Assembly (NCBI GenBank): GCA_029259745.1
Contig: JAJDEO010000061.1
Span: 124,001 to 188,000 of the forward strand
Source: Planctomycetota bacterium
Lineage (GTDB): Bacteria > Planctomycetota > B15-G4
Length of the DNA: 64,000 bases
Reading direction: 5' to 3'
The notes below the pieces were generated by a model. That model had not been told where the DNA came from, did no database searches, and saw nothing but the letters and a program-made list of their open reading frames with translations. Shown piece after piece: positions 25,490 to 33,403 of the stretch. The position numbers and the translations under genes are program-made. How positions within the stretch are numbered: the stretch's first letter is position 1; every line of letters begins with the position of its first letter.

Positions 25490-27916
25490 ATGACGAGACG
25501 ACAAGCACTTCACACAGCATCCTCTTGGCTCGGTCTCGTGCTCGGCATGGCCGTCGCCAGCGCCGGCGCGCACGGGCAGACCACCCTCAGCGGTTTGGTC
25601 TACGACGGCAACGGTGGGCCGCTGCTCGCCGGTTCCGTCTACGTCGTGACAGGCGACATCACGGTGCCCGTCGGTGAAGTCCTGCGCGTTGAGGCTGGCG
25701 CGATCGTGAAGTTCCAGGAGGAACGGAACATGTTCGTGCAAGGGACGCTCACGGCGCTGGGCACGGCGGCGGACCCGATCATCTTCACGTCGTTCACGGA
25801 CGACACGTTTGCAGGCGACACGAACGGCGACGGGCCGTCGGCGGGTTCCGCCGAAGACTGGGGCGGCGTCACGCTGAGCGGGGTCTCGGTGATGAACACG
25901 CTCGATCATGTCGAGTTCCATCACTTCGGTGACGCATTCTTCGGTGCTCCGATCCCACGCGGGCTCCAGATCATTGCACCGGCCGTTGTGACCAACTGCC
26001 GCTTCGTGAACGGGCGCAACGCGATTCGCGCGTTCGGACGTCCGACGGTCGCAAACACTGTGGTTGATGGGTGTATCGGCTTTGCCTACACCGTCGAGCG
26101 CCTCGACGCGGTGCCCGCCTTCATCAACAACGCGGCGATGAACTGTTCGACCAATGCAATCGTCGTCATCACCAATCAGCCCGTCGAGATCGACACGACG
26201 CTGACCACCGCCAATCAGATGAATGGCGGAATCCTGTTCAACGAGAGCCCGCGCGTGTTGCCGGGTGTGACGCTCAGCGTCGAGGCGGGCGTGAACCTGA
26301 AGTTCGACTCGGGTGAGCGGCTGATCATCGACGGAGCGCTCGTCACGAACGGGACAGAGGAAGCGCCGGTGCACTTCACCGATCGCGCGGACGACGCCGT
26401 GGGTGGCGACACCGACGGCACGGGCTTCGGCAGTCCGTTCTCGCAGTGGACGCAGCTCGACGTCCGCGACGGTGCCTCGGCGAACTTGACGGGCACCGTG
26501 ATTCGGCGCAACACCGATGGGCTGCGCGTCGACGGTGACGTGACGATGGACCGCTGTCGCGTCGAGTTCAGTGAAGCGGAAGGAGTGCGCGTGGAGGCGA
26601 ATGGAACACTGGCCATGACGCACTGCGCGGTCACCGGGAGCGCGTACTCGCCGATCGTCGGACTCGACATCGAGGACGTCTCACTCTTCGTCGACAACGA
26701 CCTGTCAGGGAACGGTGTGTCCGTGATGACCACCACCGGTGATGTCGGCATCGACACGGTCGTGCGTGAAGGCGCGATTTCTGGCGCGCGACTGAGTTGG
26801 GGCGGAACGGTGCACACGGGCGCCACGCTGACGCTCGAGCGCGGGACGCAGCTGGTCGGGAATCTGTTCGGTATCGAGGTGCACGGCGGGCTCGTGATCG
26901 CCGGCACGCCCGAGCAACCCGTCAGCTTCGCGCCGTACCAGCTGGGATCGAGCACCTCGCCCTCCGTCGGTCTCGTGATCGCGCCTGCGGCAACCGGCCC
27001 GGTCTCGATCCGGTCGTTCGCGATGGATCGCTCCGGCACCGGGACGGACCCGGCCATCACGAACTTCAGCCCGCTCACGACGATGCGCGACGTCCGCGTC
27101 ACGCATGCCCGCTCCACGGCCTTCCAGCTCTGGGACCTCGCCGGTGATCTTCGCAACTGTGTCGCGGTCAACAGCGCGCAGTCGGGCTTCGACCTGCGCG
27201 CAGGCAGCTTCGATGTCCTCAACTGCACGTCCGTCGGCAACGCCAGCGTCGGCTTCGGCGCTCTGGCGAGCTTCACGGGCACGGTGCGCAACTCCATCGC
27301 CTGGGACAACGCGCTCGACAACTTCTTCAAGCTCGGCCTCGGCGAGGTGTTCTTCTCCAACGGCGACGCCGACCTTGCTGGGATCGATGGCAACACCCAT
27401 GTCGACCCACAGTTCGTCAGCACGCTCTTCAGCGACCTGCGGCTGACGTCGTCGTCGCCCATGATCGATGCCGGCGAGCAGCTTGGCGGCATTCAGGGGC
27501 GTGACATCGCGGGTGTGCCGCGCGTCCTCAACGGCGATGCGGGTCTGTTCGGCGTGCGCCGCGTCGACATGGGCGCCCACGAGTACAACCGCCTCGCACT
27601 CGAGGTCGACGACAGCGTCGCGCCCGGCGGCAGCGTCACGATCGAGCTCGCGGACACGGCCGACCCGCTCGTGGGGACGCAGCTCGTCCTCGCCCTCGGC
27701 GAACTCGAGATCCCCACCGCGCTGGGCAGCCTGTTCACCGACCTCACGGGCCCGAGCGCGATCATCGCCTGGCCCGCTGCGCCGAGCTCGGTGTCGCTGG
27801 AGGTGCCTGAGGACATTCCGGCGGGCGTCGAGTTCGTGCTGCAGGCCGTCTCCTTCGCGGTCGCGAACGGCAAGGGCACGGTTTCCGACCCGGAGTTCCT
27901 GCTCGTCGACGACTGA
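25490..27916 (+). CDS. Secreted right-handed beta-helix protein with choice-of-anchor-type C-terminus
   Basis: 808 residues. Signal peptide at about 1-30 (LGLVLGMAVASAGAHGQ). Several beta-helix segments repeat the pattern: V-GEVLRVEAGAIVKFQ, PGVTLSVEAGVNLKFDSG, TGATLTLERGTQLVGN, each followed by an I-G-L-GT--PI-FTS-type turn. Near 640-700 the sequence SSSPMIDAGEQLG and VDMGAHEYNR is typical of the choice-of-anchor Q domain. The last 100 residues form a beta domain. GGAG lies before the ATG. It stands alone and probably sits at the cell surface or outside. The ligand is unknown. Confidence 0.8.
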   Translation: MTRRQALHTASSWLGLVLGMAVASAGAHGQTTLSGLVYDGNGGPLLAGSVYVVTGDITVPVGEVLRVEAGAIVKFQEERNMFVQGTLTALGTAADPIIFTSFTDDTFAGDTNGDGPSAGSAEDWGGVTLSGVSVMNTLDHVEFHHFGDAFFGAPIPRGLQIIAPAVVTNCRFVNGRNAIRAFGRPTVANTVVDGCIGFAYTVERLDAVPAFINNAAMNCSTNAIVVITNQPVEIDTTLTTANQMNGGILFNESPRVLPGVTLSVEAGVNLKFDSGERLIIDGALVTNGTEEAPVHFTDRADDAVGGDTDGTGFGSPFSQWTQLDVRDGASANLTGTVIRRNTDGLRVDGDVTMDRCRVEFSEAEGVRVEANGTLAMTHCAVTGSAYSPIVGLDIEDVSLFVDNDLSGNGVSVMTTTGDVGIDTVVREGAISGARLSWGGTVHTGATLTLERGTQLVGNLFGIEVHGGLVIAGTPEQPVSFAPYQLGSSTSPSVGLVIAPAATGPVSIRSFAMDRSGTGTDPAITNFSPLTTMRDVRVTHARSTAFQLWDLAGDLRNCVAVNSAQSGFDLRAGSFDVLNCTSVGNASVGFGALASFTGTVRNSIAWDNALDNFFKLGLGEVFFSNGDADLAGIDGNTHVDPQFVSTLFSDLRLTSSSPMIDAGEQLGGIQGRDIAGVPRVLNGDAGLFGVRRVDMGAHEYNRLALEVDDSVAPGGSVTIELADTADPLVGTQLVLALGELEIPTALGSLFTDLTGPSAIIAWPAAPSSVSLEVPEDIPAGVEFVLQAVSFAVANGKGTVSDPEFLLVDD

Positions 27917-27943
27917 CATCATCGAGATGGGGATCTCGATCGT

Positions 27944-27949
27944 TATCCT
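27944..27949 (+). promoter_or_regulatory. Candidate -10 box of the DUF1294 gene, leaderless type
   Basis: TATCCT ends 6 nt before the ATG at 27956, leaving no room for a ribosome-binding site. The spacing equals that of rnd and the 55535 gene. No -35 hexamer stands out. Confidence 0.5.
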
Positions 27950-27955
27950 GACGCC

Positions 27956-28333
27956 ATGAGCTGGTGGAAGGATCCCTCGTCGCGGTTCGGTGTGTTGTCG
28001 CTCGGTGCGAGCATCGTCGGTGCCGTTGCGCTCGGTGTCGGCAGCTACCAGTACGGGCCCGTCGGTGCCTGGCTGCTCGTCGTCTCCGTCGTGACCTTTC
28101 TCACGTACGCCTACGACAAGGGCGTCTCGAAGTATCTGGCGAGCTGGATGCGTGTTCCCGAGTCGGTGTTGCTCACGTTGATCGTCGTGGGCGGCACGCT
28201 CGGGGGACTGCTCGGGATGTGGGTCTTCAGCCACAAGACGGCGAAGCGCTCGTTCCTGCTCAAGGTGCTCAGTGCGATCCTCGTCCAAGGGGCATTGCTC
28301 GTCGTCTACCTGAAGTACGTCGACCATGCCTGA
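27956..28333 (+). CDS. DUF1294 membrane protein
   Basis: 125 residues with about four membrane segments. The core YAYDKGVSKYLASWMRVPES, then LIVVGGTLGGLLGMWVFSHK, then TAKRSFLLKV, fits DUF1294 (YDK-A---RVPE, GG--G---GM--F-HKT). The biochemical role of the family is not known. It overlaps the ion-channel gene by 8 nt, so the two are coupled. Transcription may be leaderless. Confidence 0.85.
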   Translation: MSWWKDPSSRFGVLSLGASIVGAVALGVGSYQYGPVGAWLLVVSVVTFLTYAYDKGVSKYLASWMRVPESVLLTLIVVGGTLGGLLGMWVFSHKTAKRSFLLKVLSAILVQGALLVVYLKYVDHA

Positions 28334-29165
28334 CCCCAAGAGCGACGGCCCGGCGTCGGCGTCATCTGCGTGGCGAGCGCGTCTGCACGAGGTGATCTTC
28401 GAGGCCGAGACGCCCTCGGGGAAGTTCTTCGACGTCGTGCTGCTCGTGGCGATCGTGACTTCCGTCCTCGCCGTCGTGCTCGAGAGCGTGGCCGAGATTC
28501 GCGCGGATTACGGGTCGCTCCTGGTCGCGGTCGAGTGGGGAATCACGATCATCTTCACGTTCGAGTACGTGCTGCGGCTGATGTCCGTCCATCGTCCGGC
28601 GCGCTACGCACTCAGCGTCTACGGCATCATCGATCTGCTCGCGATCGTTCCGACGTATCTGAGTATCTTCTTCAGCGGCGCACAGTCGTTGCTCGTGATC
28701 CGTGCGCTGCGCCTGCTGCGCGTCTTCCGCGTGCTCAAGCTTGCGCACTTCCTCGGTGAGGCGGCCATCCTCTCCTCGGCGCTGAGGGCCGCGCGCCACA
28801 AGATCGTCGTGTTCCTCCTCGCGGTGGTGACGATGATCGTGATCCTCGGCACCGTGATGTACCTGATCGAGGGAGAAGCGAGTGGGTTCTCGTCGATCCC
28901 CGCGGGTATCTACTGGGCGATCGTGACGATGACGACGGTCGGCTACGGTGACATCGCACCGCAGACCGTCTTGGGCAAGATCGTCGCGTCGATCGTCATG
29001 ATCCTGGGCTACGGCGTGCTCGCCGTGCCGACCGGCATCGTGAGTGTCGAGCTCGCGGCGGCGAGCCGTAAGCGCGGAACCTCTACCCAGGCGTGTCCGA
29101 GCTGCAGCGCTGAGGGACATGCGACTGATGCCATCTACTGCCGACGTTGCGGAACGCAGTTGTGA
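28326..29165 (+). CDS. Voltage-gated-type potassium channel with C-terminal zinc ribbon
   Basis: 279 residues. Six membrane segments of the Kv type: S1 near 35-55, S4 with regularly spaced arginines (LLVIRALRLLRVFRVLKLAH), the pore loop with the K+ filter TMTTVGYGD, and S6 after it. The cytoplasmic tail ends in CPSCSAEGHATDAIYCRRCG, a four-cysteine zinc ribbon. Length fits the short prokaryotic Kv family. It overlaps the DUF1294 gene. Voltage gating is expected from S4; the ribbon's role is unknown. Confidence 0.9.
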   Translation: MPDPKSDGPASASSAWRARLHEVIFEAETPSGKFFDVVLLVAIVTSVLAVVLESVAEIRADYGSLLVAVEWGITIIFTFEYVLRLMSVHRPARYALSVYGIIDLLAIVPTYLSIFFSGAQSLLVIRALRLLRVFRVLKLAHFLGEAAILSSALRAARHKIVVFLLAVVTMIVILGTVMYLIEGEASGFSSIPAGIYWAIVTMTTVGYGDIAPQTVLGKIVASIVMILGYGVLAVPTGIVSVELAAASRKRGTSTQACPSCSAEGHATDAIYCRRCGTQL

Positions 29166-29186
29166 GAACGTGTGAGATTTTGGGGG

Positions 29187-29214
29187 TTGCGCTCTCGGAG
29201 CCATCGCGTAGTTT
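29187..29214 (+). promoter_or_regulatory. Candidate promoter of the ABC exporter leader
   Basis: TTGCGC (29187-29192) and TAGTTT (29209-29214) are separated by 16 nt. A start near 29221 would begin the RNA at an 8-bp hairpin. This is the best two-box promoter match I found in the window. Confidence 0.45.
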
Positions 29215-29281
29215 GTCGATCTGCGACGCGAAAGGCGCGTCGCCTTGCCTGCTCAGCATCAGCACCCCTTGGGAAGCCACG

Positions 29282-29323
29282 ATGGTTATCACTGCGATGA
29301 AGCTTTGGGGATACACGGCCTGA
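29282..29323 (+). CDS. Putative leader peptide, 13 residues
   Basis: ATG at 29282, product MVITAMKLWGYTA, stop TGA at 29321-29323. GGGAAG ends 5 nt before the ATG. The stop codon is inside segment 2 of the attenuator, so a ribosome that finishes the peptide would cover segment 2. No family is known. Expression is not shown by sequence alone. Confidence 0.45.
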   Translation: MVITAMKLWGYTA

Positions 29324-29360
29324 GCAGGCCCGCCGCGTCACGATGACTTGATGCGCAAGA

Positions 29361-29395
29361 AGAGGCCTGCTCACCGAGCGGGCCTCTCTTCGTTT
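29361..29395 (+). terminator. Terminator-like hairpin (segments 3:4)
   Basis: AGAGGCCTGCTC (29361-29372) pairs with GAGCGGGCCTCT (29376-29387): 12 pairs with one G-U, loop ACC. The tail CTTCGTTT is pyrimidine-rich but not a clean T-run. It lies 80 nt before the likely start of the first exporter gene. Confidence 0.6.
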
Positions 29396-29474
29396 GACCT
29401 TGCCCCGAAGAGAGCCTGGCGTCGCACGAGCGGCGCGTTGGGGGGCGAGGTCACACCGCATCAAGACTGCTCTC

Positions 29475-31319
29475 GTGGCTTCAACGAACACATCGAGCTC
29501 CGTTCGCTCGTCGCTTTCCGTGCTCTGGGATCTCTCGCGCGGGGATCGCCTCCGTTACGTCGTTGCGTTCATCGCGCTGGCCCTCGGGCTGCTCGTGATG
29601 TTCGGTGTGCCGCGATTGATCGGCTTCGCGGTGGACGTGATCGCGGGCGAGCCGCTCGACGTCTCGGGCGCGGGCGGCGTCTTCGGGGCCATCGAGCGGC
29701 GGCTTGCCGTGGCGGCCGAGAATCACTGGCTTGCCGCCCTGTGGGTGGTCTTGCTGACGTCCGTCGCCGGCGGGCTCCAGTTCCTGCGCGGTCGCTGGGC
29801 GGCCCAGGCGTCGGAGTCCGTGGCACGTCGGCTGCGCAACCGTCTCTACGGCCACCTCGCGCGTCTGCCGTGTTCATTCCACGATGGCTCCGAGACGGGC
29901 GATGTCGTGCAACGCTGCACGTCGGACGTCGAGACCGTGCGCGCGTTCATGGCGTCGCAAGTCGTCGAAGTGGCGCGAGCGACGCTGATGATCGTGCTCG
30001 TGGTGCCGATCCTGCTCTCGATCGACGTCGAGATGACGTTCGTCTCCGTTGCGCTCTACCCGCTGATCGTCGTGTTTGCCGTGGTGTTCTTCCGTCGCAT
30101 ACGGACGACGTTCACGACCATGGACGAGGCCGAGGGTGCGATGACGGCGAAGCTCCAGGAGTCGCTCACGGGTGTCCGTGTCGTGCGTGCGTTCAGTCGT
30201 CAAGAGCACGAGCGTGATGCGTTCGCCGCGGCGAGCGCGCACCTGCGGACCTCGAACTACTCGCTGATCCGCACGCTTGCGGTGTACTGGGGCGCGTCCG
30301 ACTTCCTCATCTTCGCGCAGGTGATGATCGTGCTGTTCTGGGGAGCCGGTGCGGTTCAGGACGGCAACCTCAGCGTCGGCGAACTCTTCACGTTCTTGCA
30401 GTACCAGGCCATGGTGCTCGGGCCGGTCCAGCAGATGGGACGAGTGCTCGCCGATTCCGGCAAGGCCGTCGTCGCGCTGGGACGTGTGCGCGAGATCCTC
30501 GACGAACGTGTGGAGGACGTCGATGACGTGTCGCTCGACGGAGCCGATGTGATGGGTTCCGAGGGAGCGTCGATCACCGTGCGCAAACTCACCTTCGCTT
30601 TCGGTCGCGACAGCAAGCCCGTCCTCGACGGCCTCGACCTGCATGCCGAGCCCGGCGAGATCGTCGCGCTCGTCGGTCCGCCGGGGTGCGGGAAATCCGT
30701 GCTCGTCCAGCTCCTCCTGCGGTTCTACGACGCGCCGCGCGGAACGCTCTTCGTGGGTGGACGCGATGTGCTCGATTGGGACCGCGCGGCCTTGCGCACG
30801 CAGGTCGCCGCGGTGCTGCAGGAACCGTTCCTGTACTCGCGTTCACTGCGTCGCAACCTCGCCCTCGGTGCCCCGGAAGCGAGTGACGACGAGATCGAGC
30901 GCGCGGCGCGGGACTCCGTGGTGCACGAGGCGATCACGTCGTTCGACGAAGGCTACGCGACGGTGATCGGCGAACGCGGCGTGACGCTCTCGGGCGGGCA
31001 GCGCCAGCGCGTCGCGCTCGCCCGTGCGCTCCTCAAAGACGCTCCGATCCTCGTCCTCGATGACGCCCTCAGCGCCGTCGACACGAAGACCGAGGCTGCC
31101 ATCGTCGACGCGCTGCGTCGGCGCCGCGGGAAGCGCACCACGATCGTCATCGCGCATCGACTGTCGTCCGTCGTGCACGCCGACCGCATCGTCGTCCTCG
31201 ACCGTGGCCGCGCCACGCAGGTCGGCGCGCACGCAGAACTGATCGCCACGAATGGCACCTACCGCCGCCTCTGGGAGATCCAGTCGTCCCAGGGGCCTGA
31301 ACTCGGAGAGACGGCATGA
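29475..31319 (+). CDS. Heterodimeric ABC exporter, subunit 1 (degenerate ATP site)
   Basis: 614 residues: a six-helix membrane domain (about 15-320) fused to an ATPase domain. Walker A GPPGCGKSVL, Q-loop VLQEPF, signature TLSGGQRQR, Walker B ILVLDDALSAVD, H-loop IAHRLSSV. The Walker B glutamate is replaced by Asp, the mark of the degenerate subunit in exporters such as BmrC/TM287. The GTG at 29475 is chosen because it follows the terminator-like hairpin; an in-frame TTG at 29394 lies in its tail. No ribosome site is obvious. Its stop overlaps subunit 2 (ATGA). Confidence 0.9.
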   Translation: MASTNTSSSVRSSLSVLWDLSRGDRLRYVVAFIALALGLLVMFGVPRLIGFAVDVIAGEPLDVSGAGGVFGAIERRLAVAAENHWLAALWVVLLTSVAGGLQFLRGRWAAQASESVARRLRNRLYGHLARLPCSFHDGSETGDVVQRCTSDVETVRAFMASQVVEVARATLMIVLVVPILLSIDVEMTFVSVALYPLIVVFAVVFFRRIRTTFTTMDEAEGAMTAKLQESLTGVRVVRAFSRQEHERDAFAAASAHLRTSNYSLIRTLAVYWGASDFLIFAQVMIVLFWGAGAVQDGNLSVGELFTFLQYQAMVLGPVQQMGRVLADSGKAVVALGRVREILDERVEDVDDVSLDGADVMGSEGASITVRKLTFAFGRDSKPVLDGLDLHAEPGEIVALVGPPGCGKSVLVQLLLRFYDAPRGTLFVGGRDVLDWDRAALRTQVAAVLQEPFLYSRSLRRNLALGAPEASDDEIERAARDSVVHEAITSFDEGYATVIGERGVTLSGGQRQRVALARALLKDAPILVLDDALSAVDTKTEAAIVDALRRRRGKRTTIVIAHRLSSVVHADRIVVLDRGRATQVGAHAELIATNGTYRRLWEIQSSQGPELGETA

Positions 31320-33169
31320 CGCTCCTCGACGAAAACAAGCACGATGAACTCCGCGCAGAGGGCTTCGATGCCAAGCTCTGGCGCGATCTGCTCACGTACA
31401 CCAAGCCGCACAAGCGTGTGGTGTTCGCTCTGATGCTCGTCGCCATGATGACCGGCGCGATCGATGCGGCGTTCCCAATGCTCACGCGCGATGTCATCGA
31501 CACCGTCGCCGCGCAAGGCATGGCGGCCGACCTCTCGACCCTCGGGGTCCGCTACGCCGTGCTCGTCGCATGCCTGGCCCTGTGCATCTTCACCTTCATC
31601 ATGCTGGCCGGATGGCTCCGCACGAGTCTCAGCTACGACATCCGTGAAGCGGGCTTCGCGAAGCTGCAGGAACTCTCGTTCTCGTACTTCGACGAGCGTC
31701 CGGTGGGGTGGCTGATGGCGCGCATGACGAGCGACTGCGATCGTCTGGCAAACATCCTCGTGTGGGGCGTGCTGCTCGACATGGTCTGGGGGACGTCCGT
31801 CATGGTGGCGACGGTGAGTGCGATGATCTACCTCGACGCATCGCTCGCGCTCATCGTGCTCATGGTCGTGCCGTTGCTGGCGTGGATCAGCCACGTCTTT
31901 CAACGCAAGATCCTGAAGGCGGCGCGCCACGTGCGCGGCTTCAACTCGCGCATCACGGCGTCGTTCAACGAGAGCGTCATGGGACTGCGGACGACGAAGG
32001 CGTTCGTGCGTGAGGACGCCGACCTCGGCGAGTTCAAGAACCTCTCGGGGGACATGTGGCAGGCGTCGGTGCGCAACGCCGTGTTGTCGGCGGCCTTCCT
32101 GCCGCTCGTGCTCTCGCTCTGCAGCCTCGCGATCGGCCTCGGCGTCGCTGTGGGCGGCGACCGCGCGCTGTCGGGCGCGATGAGTCTGGGTACGCTGATC
32201 GCGTTCGTCACCTACGCGAGTCGGTTGTTCGATCCGATGCAGGAGATGGCTGTGGTCTTCGCGGAGATGCAGATGGCGCAAGCGGCGGGCGAACGCGTGC
32301 TCGGATTGATCGGGACAGAGGCCGCCGTTCGCGATCGCGATGACGTCGCCGCGCGTATCGCAGCCAACGTGCCGCGTGATGGGCTGGCCGAAGACGGCCT
32401 GCCCGATCGCGTCGATGCCATCGCATGGCGTGATGTGTCGTTCGGTTACGGAGACGGCCCGCGCGTGCTCGACGGGATCAACCTGGAGATCGCGTCGGGT
32501 TCGACGATCGCGTTGGTCGGGCCGACGGGCGGCGGGAAGTCGACGTTCGTCGGCCTGCTTTCGCGCTTCTACGAGCCGACGGCCGGTGCGATCGAGGTCG
32601 GCGGTGTCGAATACCGCGAGCGTTCGCTGCGCTGGTGGCAGTCGCAGTTCGCGTCCGTGCTCCAGGACCCACATCTCTTCAGCGGCACGGTCCGCGAGAA
32701 CATCCGCTACGGCAAGCTCGACGCGAGCGACGACGACGTCGAGGACGCGGCGCGTACCGTGGGTGCCCATGCGTTCGTCGAACAGCTCGATGACGGCTAC
32801 GACACCGAAGTCGGCGAGGGCGGCGATCGCCTCTCGACCGGCGAGAAGCAGCTCGTTTCCTTCGCCCGTGCGCTGCTCGCCGACCCCGCGATCTTGATCA
32901 TGGACGAGGCCACCAGTTCGATCGACACCGAGACCGAGCGTCGTATCCAGTCGGCCATCGACTGCGTGCTCGAGGACCGCACCTGCATCCTCATCGCGCA
33001 TCGACTGTCGACGGTGCGGCGCGCCGATCAGATCCTCGTGATCGACGAAGGCCGCATCGTGGAACGCGGGACGCACCGCGAGCTGCTCGATCACGGCGGA
33101 CGCTATGCCGAACTCTGGGGCCAGCAGGTCAGCCCGGGTGATTCACGGCCGATCGGCGTGACTGCGTGA
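31316..33169 (+). CDS. Heterodimeric ABC exporter, subunit 2 (canonical ATP site)
   Basis: 617 residues: a membrane domain (about 35-340), then ATPase. Walker A GPTGGGKSTF, Q-loop VLQDPHLFSG, signature RLSTGEKQL, Walker B ILIMDEATSSID, H-loop IAHRLSTV. Walker B has its catalytic Glu, but the signature is LSTGE instead of LSGGQ. Together with subunit 1 this gives one working ATP site (signature from subunit 1) and one degenerate site. Such pairs export drugs, lipids or peptides; the substrate is not readable. It is the last gene of the operon. Confidence 0.93.
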   Translation: MTLLDENKHDELRAEGFDAKLWRDLLTYTKPHKRVVFALMLVAMMTGAIDAAFPMLTRDVIDTVAAQGMAADLSTLGVRYAVLVACLALCIFTFIMLAGWLRTSLSYDIREAGFAKLQELSFSYFDERPVGWLMARMTSDCDRLANILVWGVLLDMVWGTSVMVATVSAMIYLDASLALIVLMVVPLLAWISHVFQRKILKAARHVRGFNSRITASFNESVMGLRTTKAFVREDADLGEFKNLSGDMWQASVRNAVLSAAFLPLVLSLCSLAIGLGVAVGGDRALSGAMSLGTLIAFVTYASRLFDPMQEMAVVFAEMQMAQAAGERVLGLIGTEAAVRDRDDVAARIAANVPRDGLAEDGLPDRVDAIAWRDVSFGYGDGPRVLDGINLEIASGSTIALVGPTGGGKSTFVGLLSRFYEPTAGAIEVGGVEYRERSLRWWQSQFASVLQDPHLFSGTVRENIRYGKLDASDDDVEDAARTVGAHAFVEQLDDGYDTEVGEGGDRLSTGEKQLVSFARALLADPAILIMDEATSSIDTETERRIQSAIDCVLEDRTCILIAHRLSTVRRADQILVIDEGRIVERGTHRELLDHGGRYAELWGQQVSPGDSRPIGVTA

Positions 33170-33358
33170 CTGCGTTTCCACGGCAATGCGTGTTTGCAGG
33201 GCGATGTGTGTCTGGAGGGCACTTGCTCTGCAGGGCAAGGAAACTCGTCATCTTTCGACAGGTCGGCGAAGTCGCGCGTCGTCCGCGTCAGCCCCGTGGA
33301 TTTTCTCCGGCCTTGCAAGCTCGATGGAGACTGCAAGGCCGGGACAGAGTGTCGACGG
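33170..33358 (+). pseudogene. Possible remnant of a Cys-rich repeat protein
   Basis: In the 234-bp gap after the exporter, one plus-strand frame reads FHGNACLQGDVCLEGTCSAG and, 34 codons on, PCKLDGDCKAGTEC. Both resemble Cys-rich repeats of secreted proteins (NAC--GDVC--G-C--G and C--D-DC--G--C). There is no start codon or ribosome site, and the frame runs on into the antisense of ccoG. It could be a decayed fragment or chance. Confidence 0.25.
33307..33342. terminator. Stem-loop between convergent operons
   Basis: CCGGCCTTGCA (33307-33317) and TGCAAGGCCGG (33332-33342) form a perfect 11-bp stem with a 14-nt loop. It lies between the ABC operon (ends 33169) and the cbb3 operon (ends 33404). 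It lacks a T-run on both strands, so it may be a bidirectional terminator of non-standard form. Confidence 0.45.
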
Positions 33359-33403
33359 AGAACTCGCCACGCCAGTGGACGTGACGGCGCGCAGGCGATT
33401 GCG

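Larger units (their letters stand above)
29221..29395 (+). promoter_or_regulatory. Putative transcription attenuator leader of the ABC exporter operon
   Basis: The leader opens with a hairpin, GCGACGCG (29223-29230) with CGCGTCGC (29236-29243). Four segments follow. Segment 1 is GCCTGCTCAG (29247-29256). Segment 2 is CTGAGCAGGC(C) (29320-29330). Segment 3 is GGCCTGCTCA (29364-29373). Segment 4 is GAGCGGGCC (29376-29384). Pairing 1:2 is 10 bp perfect; 2:3 is 10 bp perfect (29321-29330 with 29364-29373); 3:4 is the terminator-like hairpin. Segments 1 and 3 share GCCTGCTCA and compete for segment 2. A 13-codon frame lies between 1 and 2. Alternatives: a stand-alone small RNA. The pairing is seen; the regulation is inferred. 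Confidence 0.6.

Noticed and set aside
29221..29395. 6S RNA, tmRNA or a known riboswitch for the leader
   Set aside because: None of the conserved cores I know from these RNAs is present; the four-segment pairing explains the region better.
29394..29474. TTG start 27 codons earlier for ABC subunit 1
   Set aside because: It falls in the tail of the terminator-like hairpin and adds a basic stretch not expected in this family.
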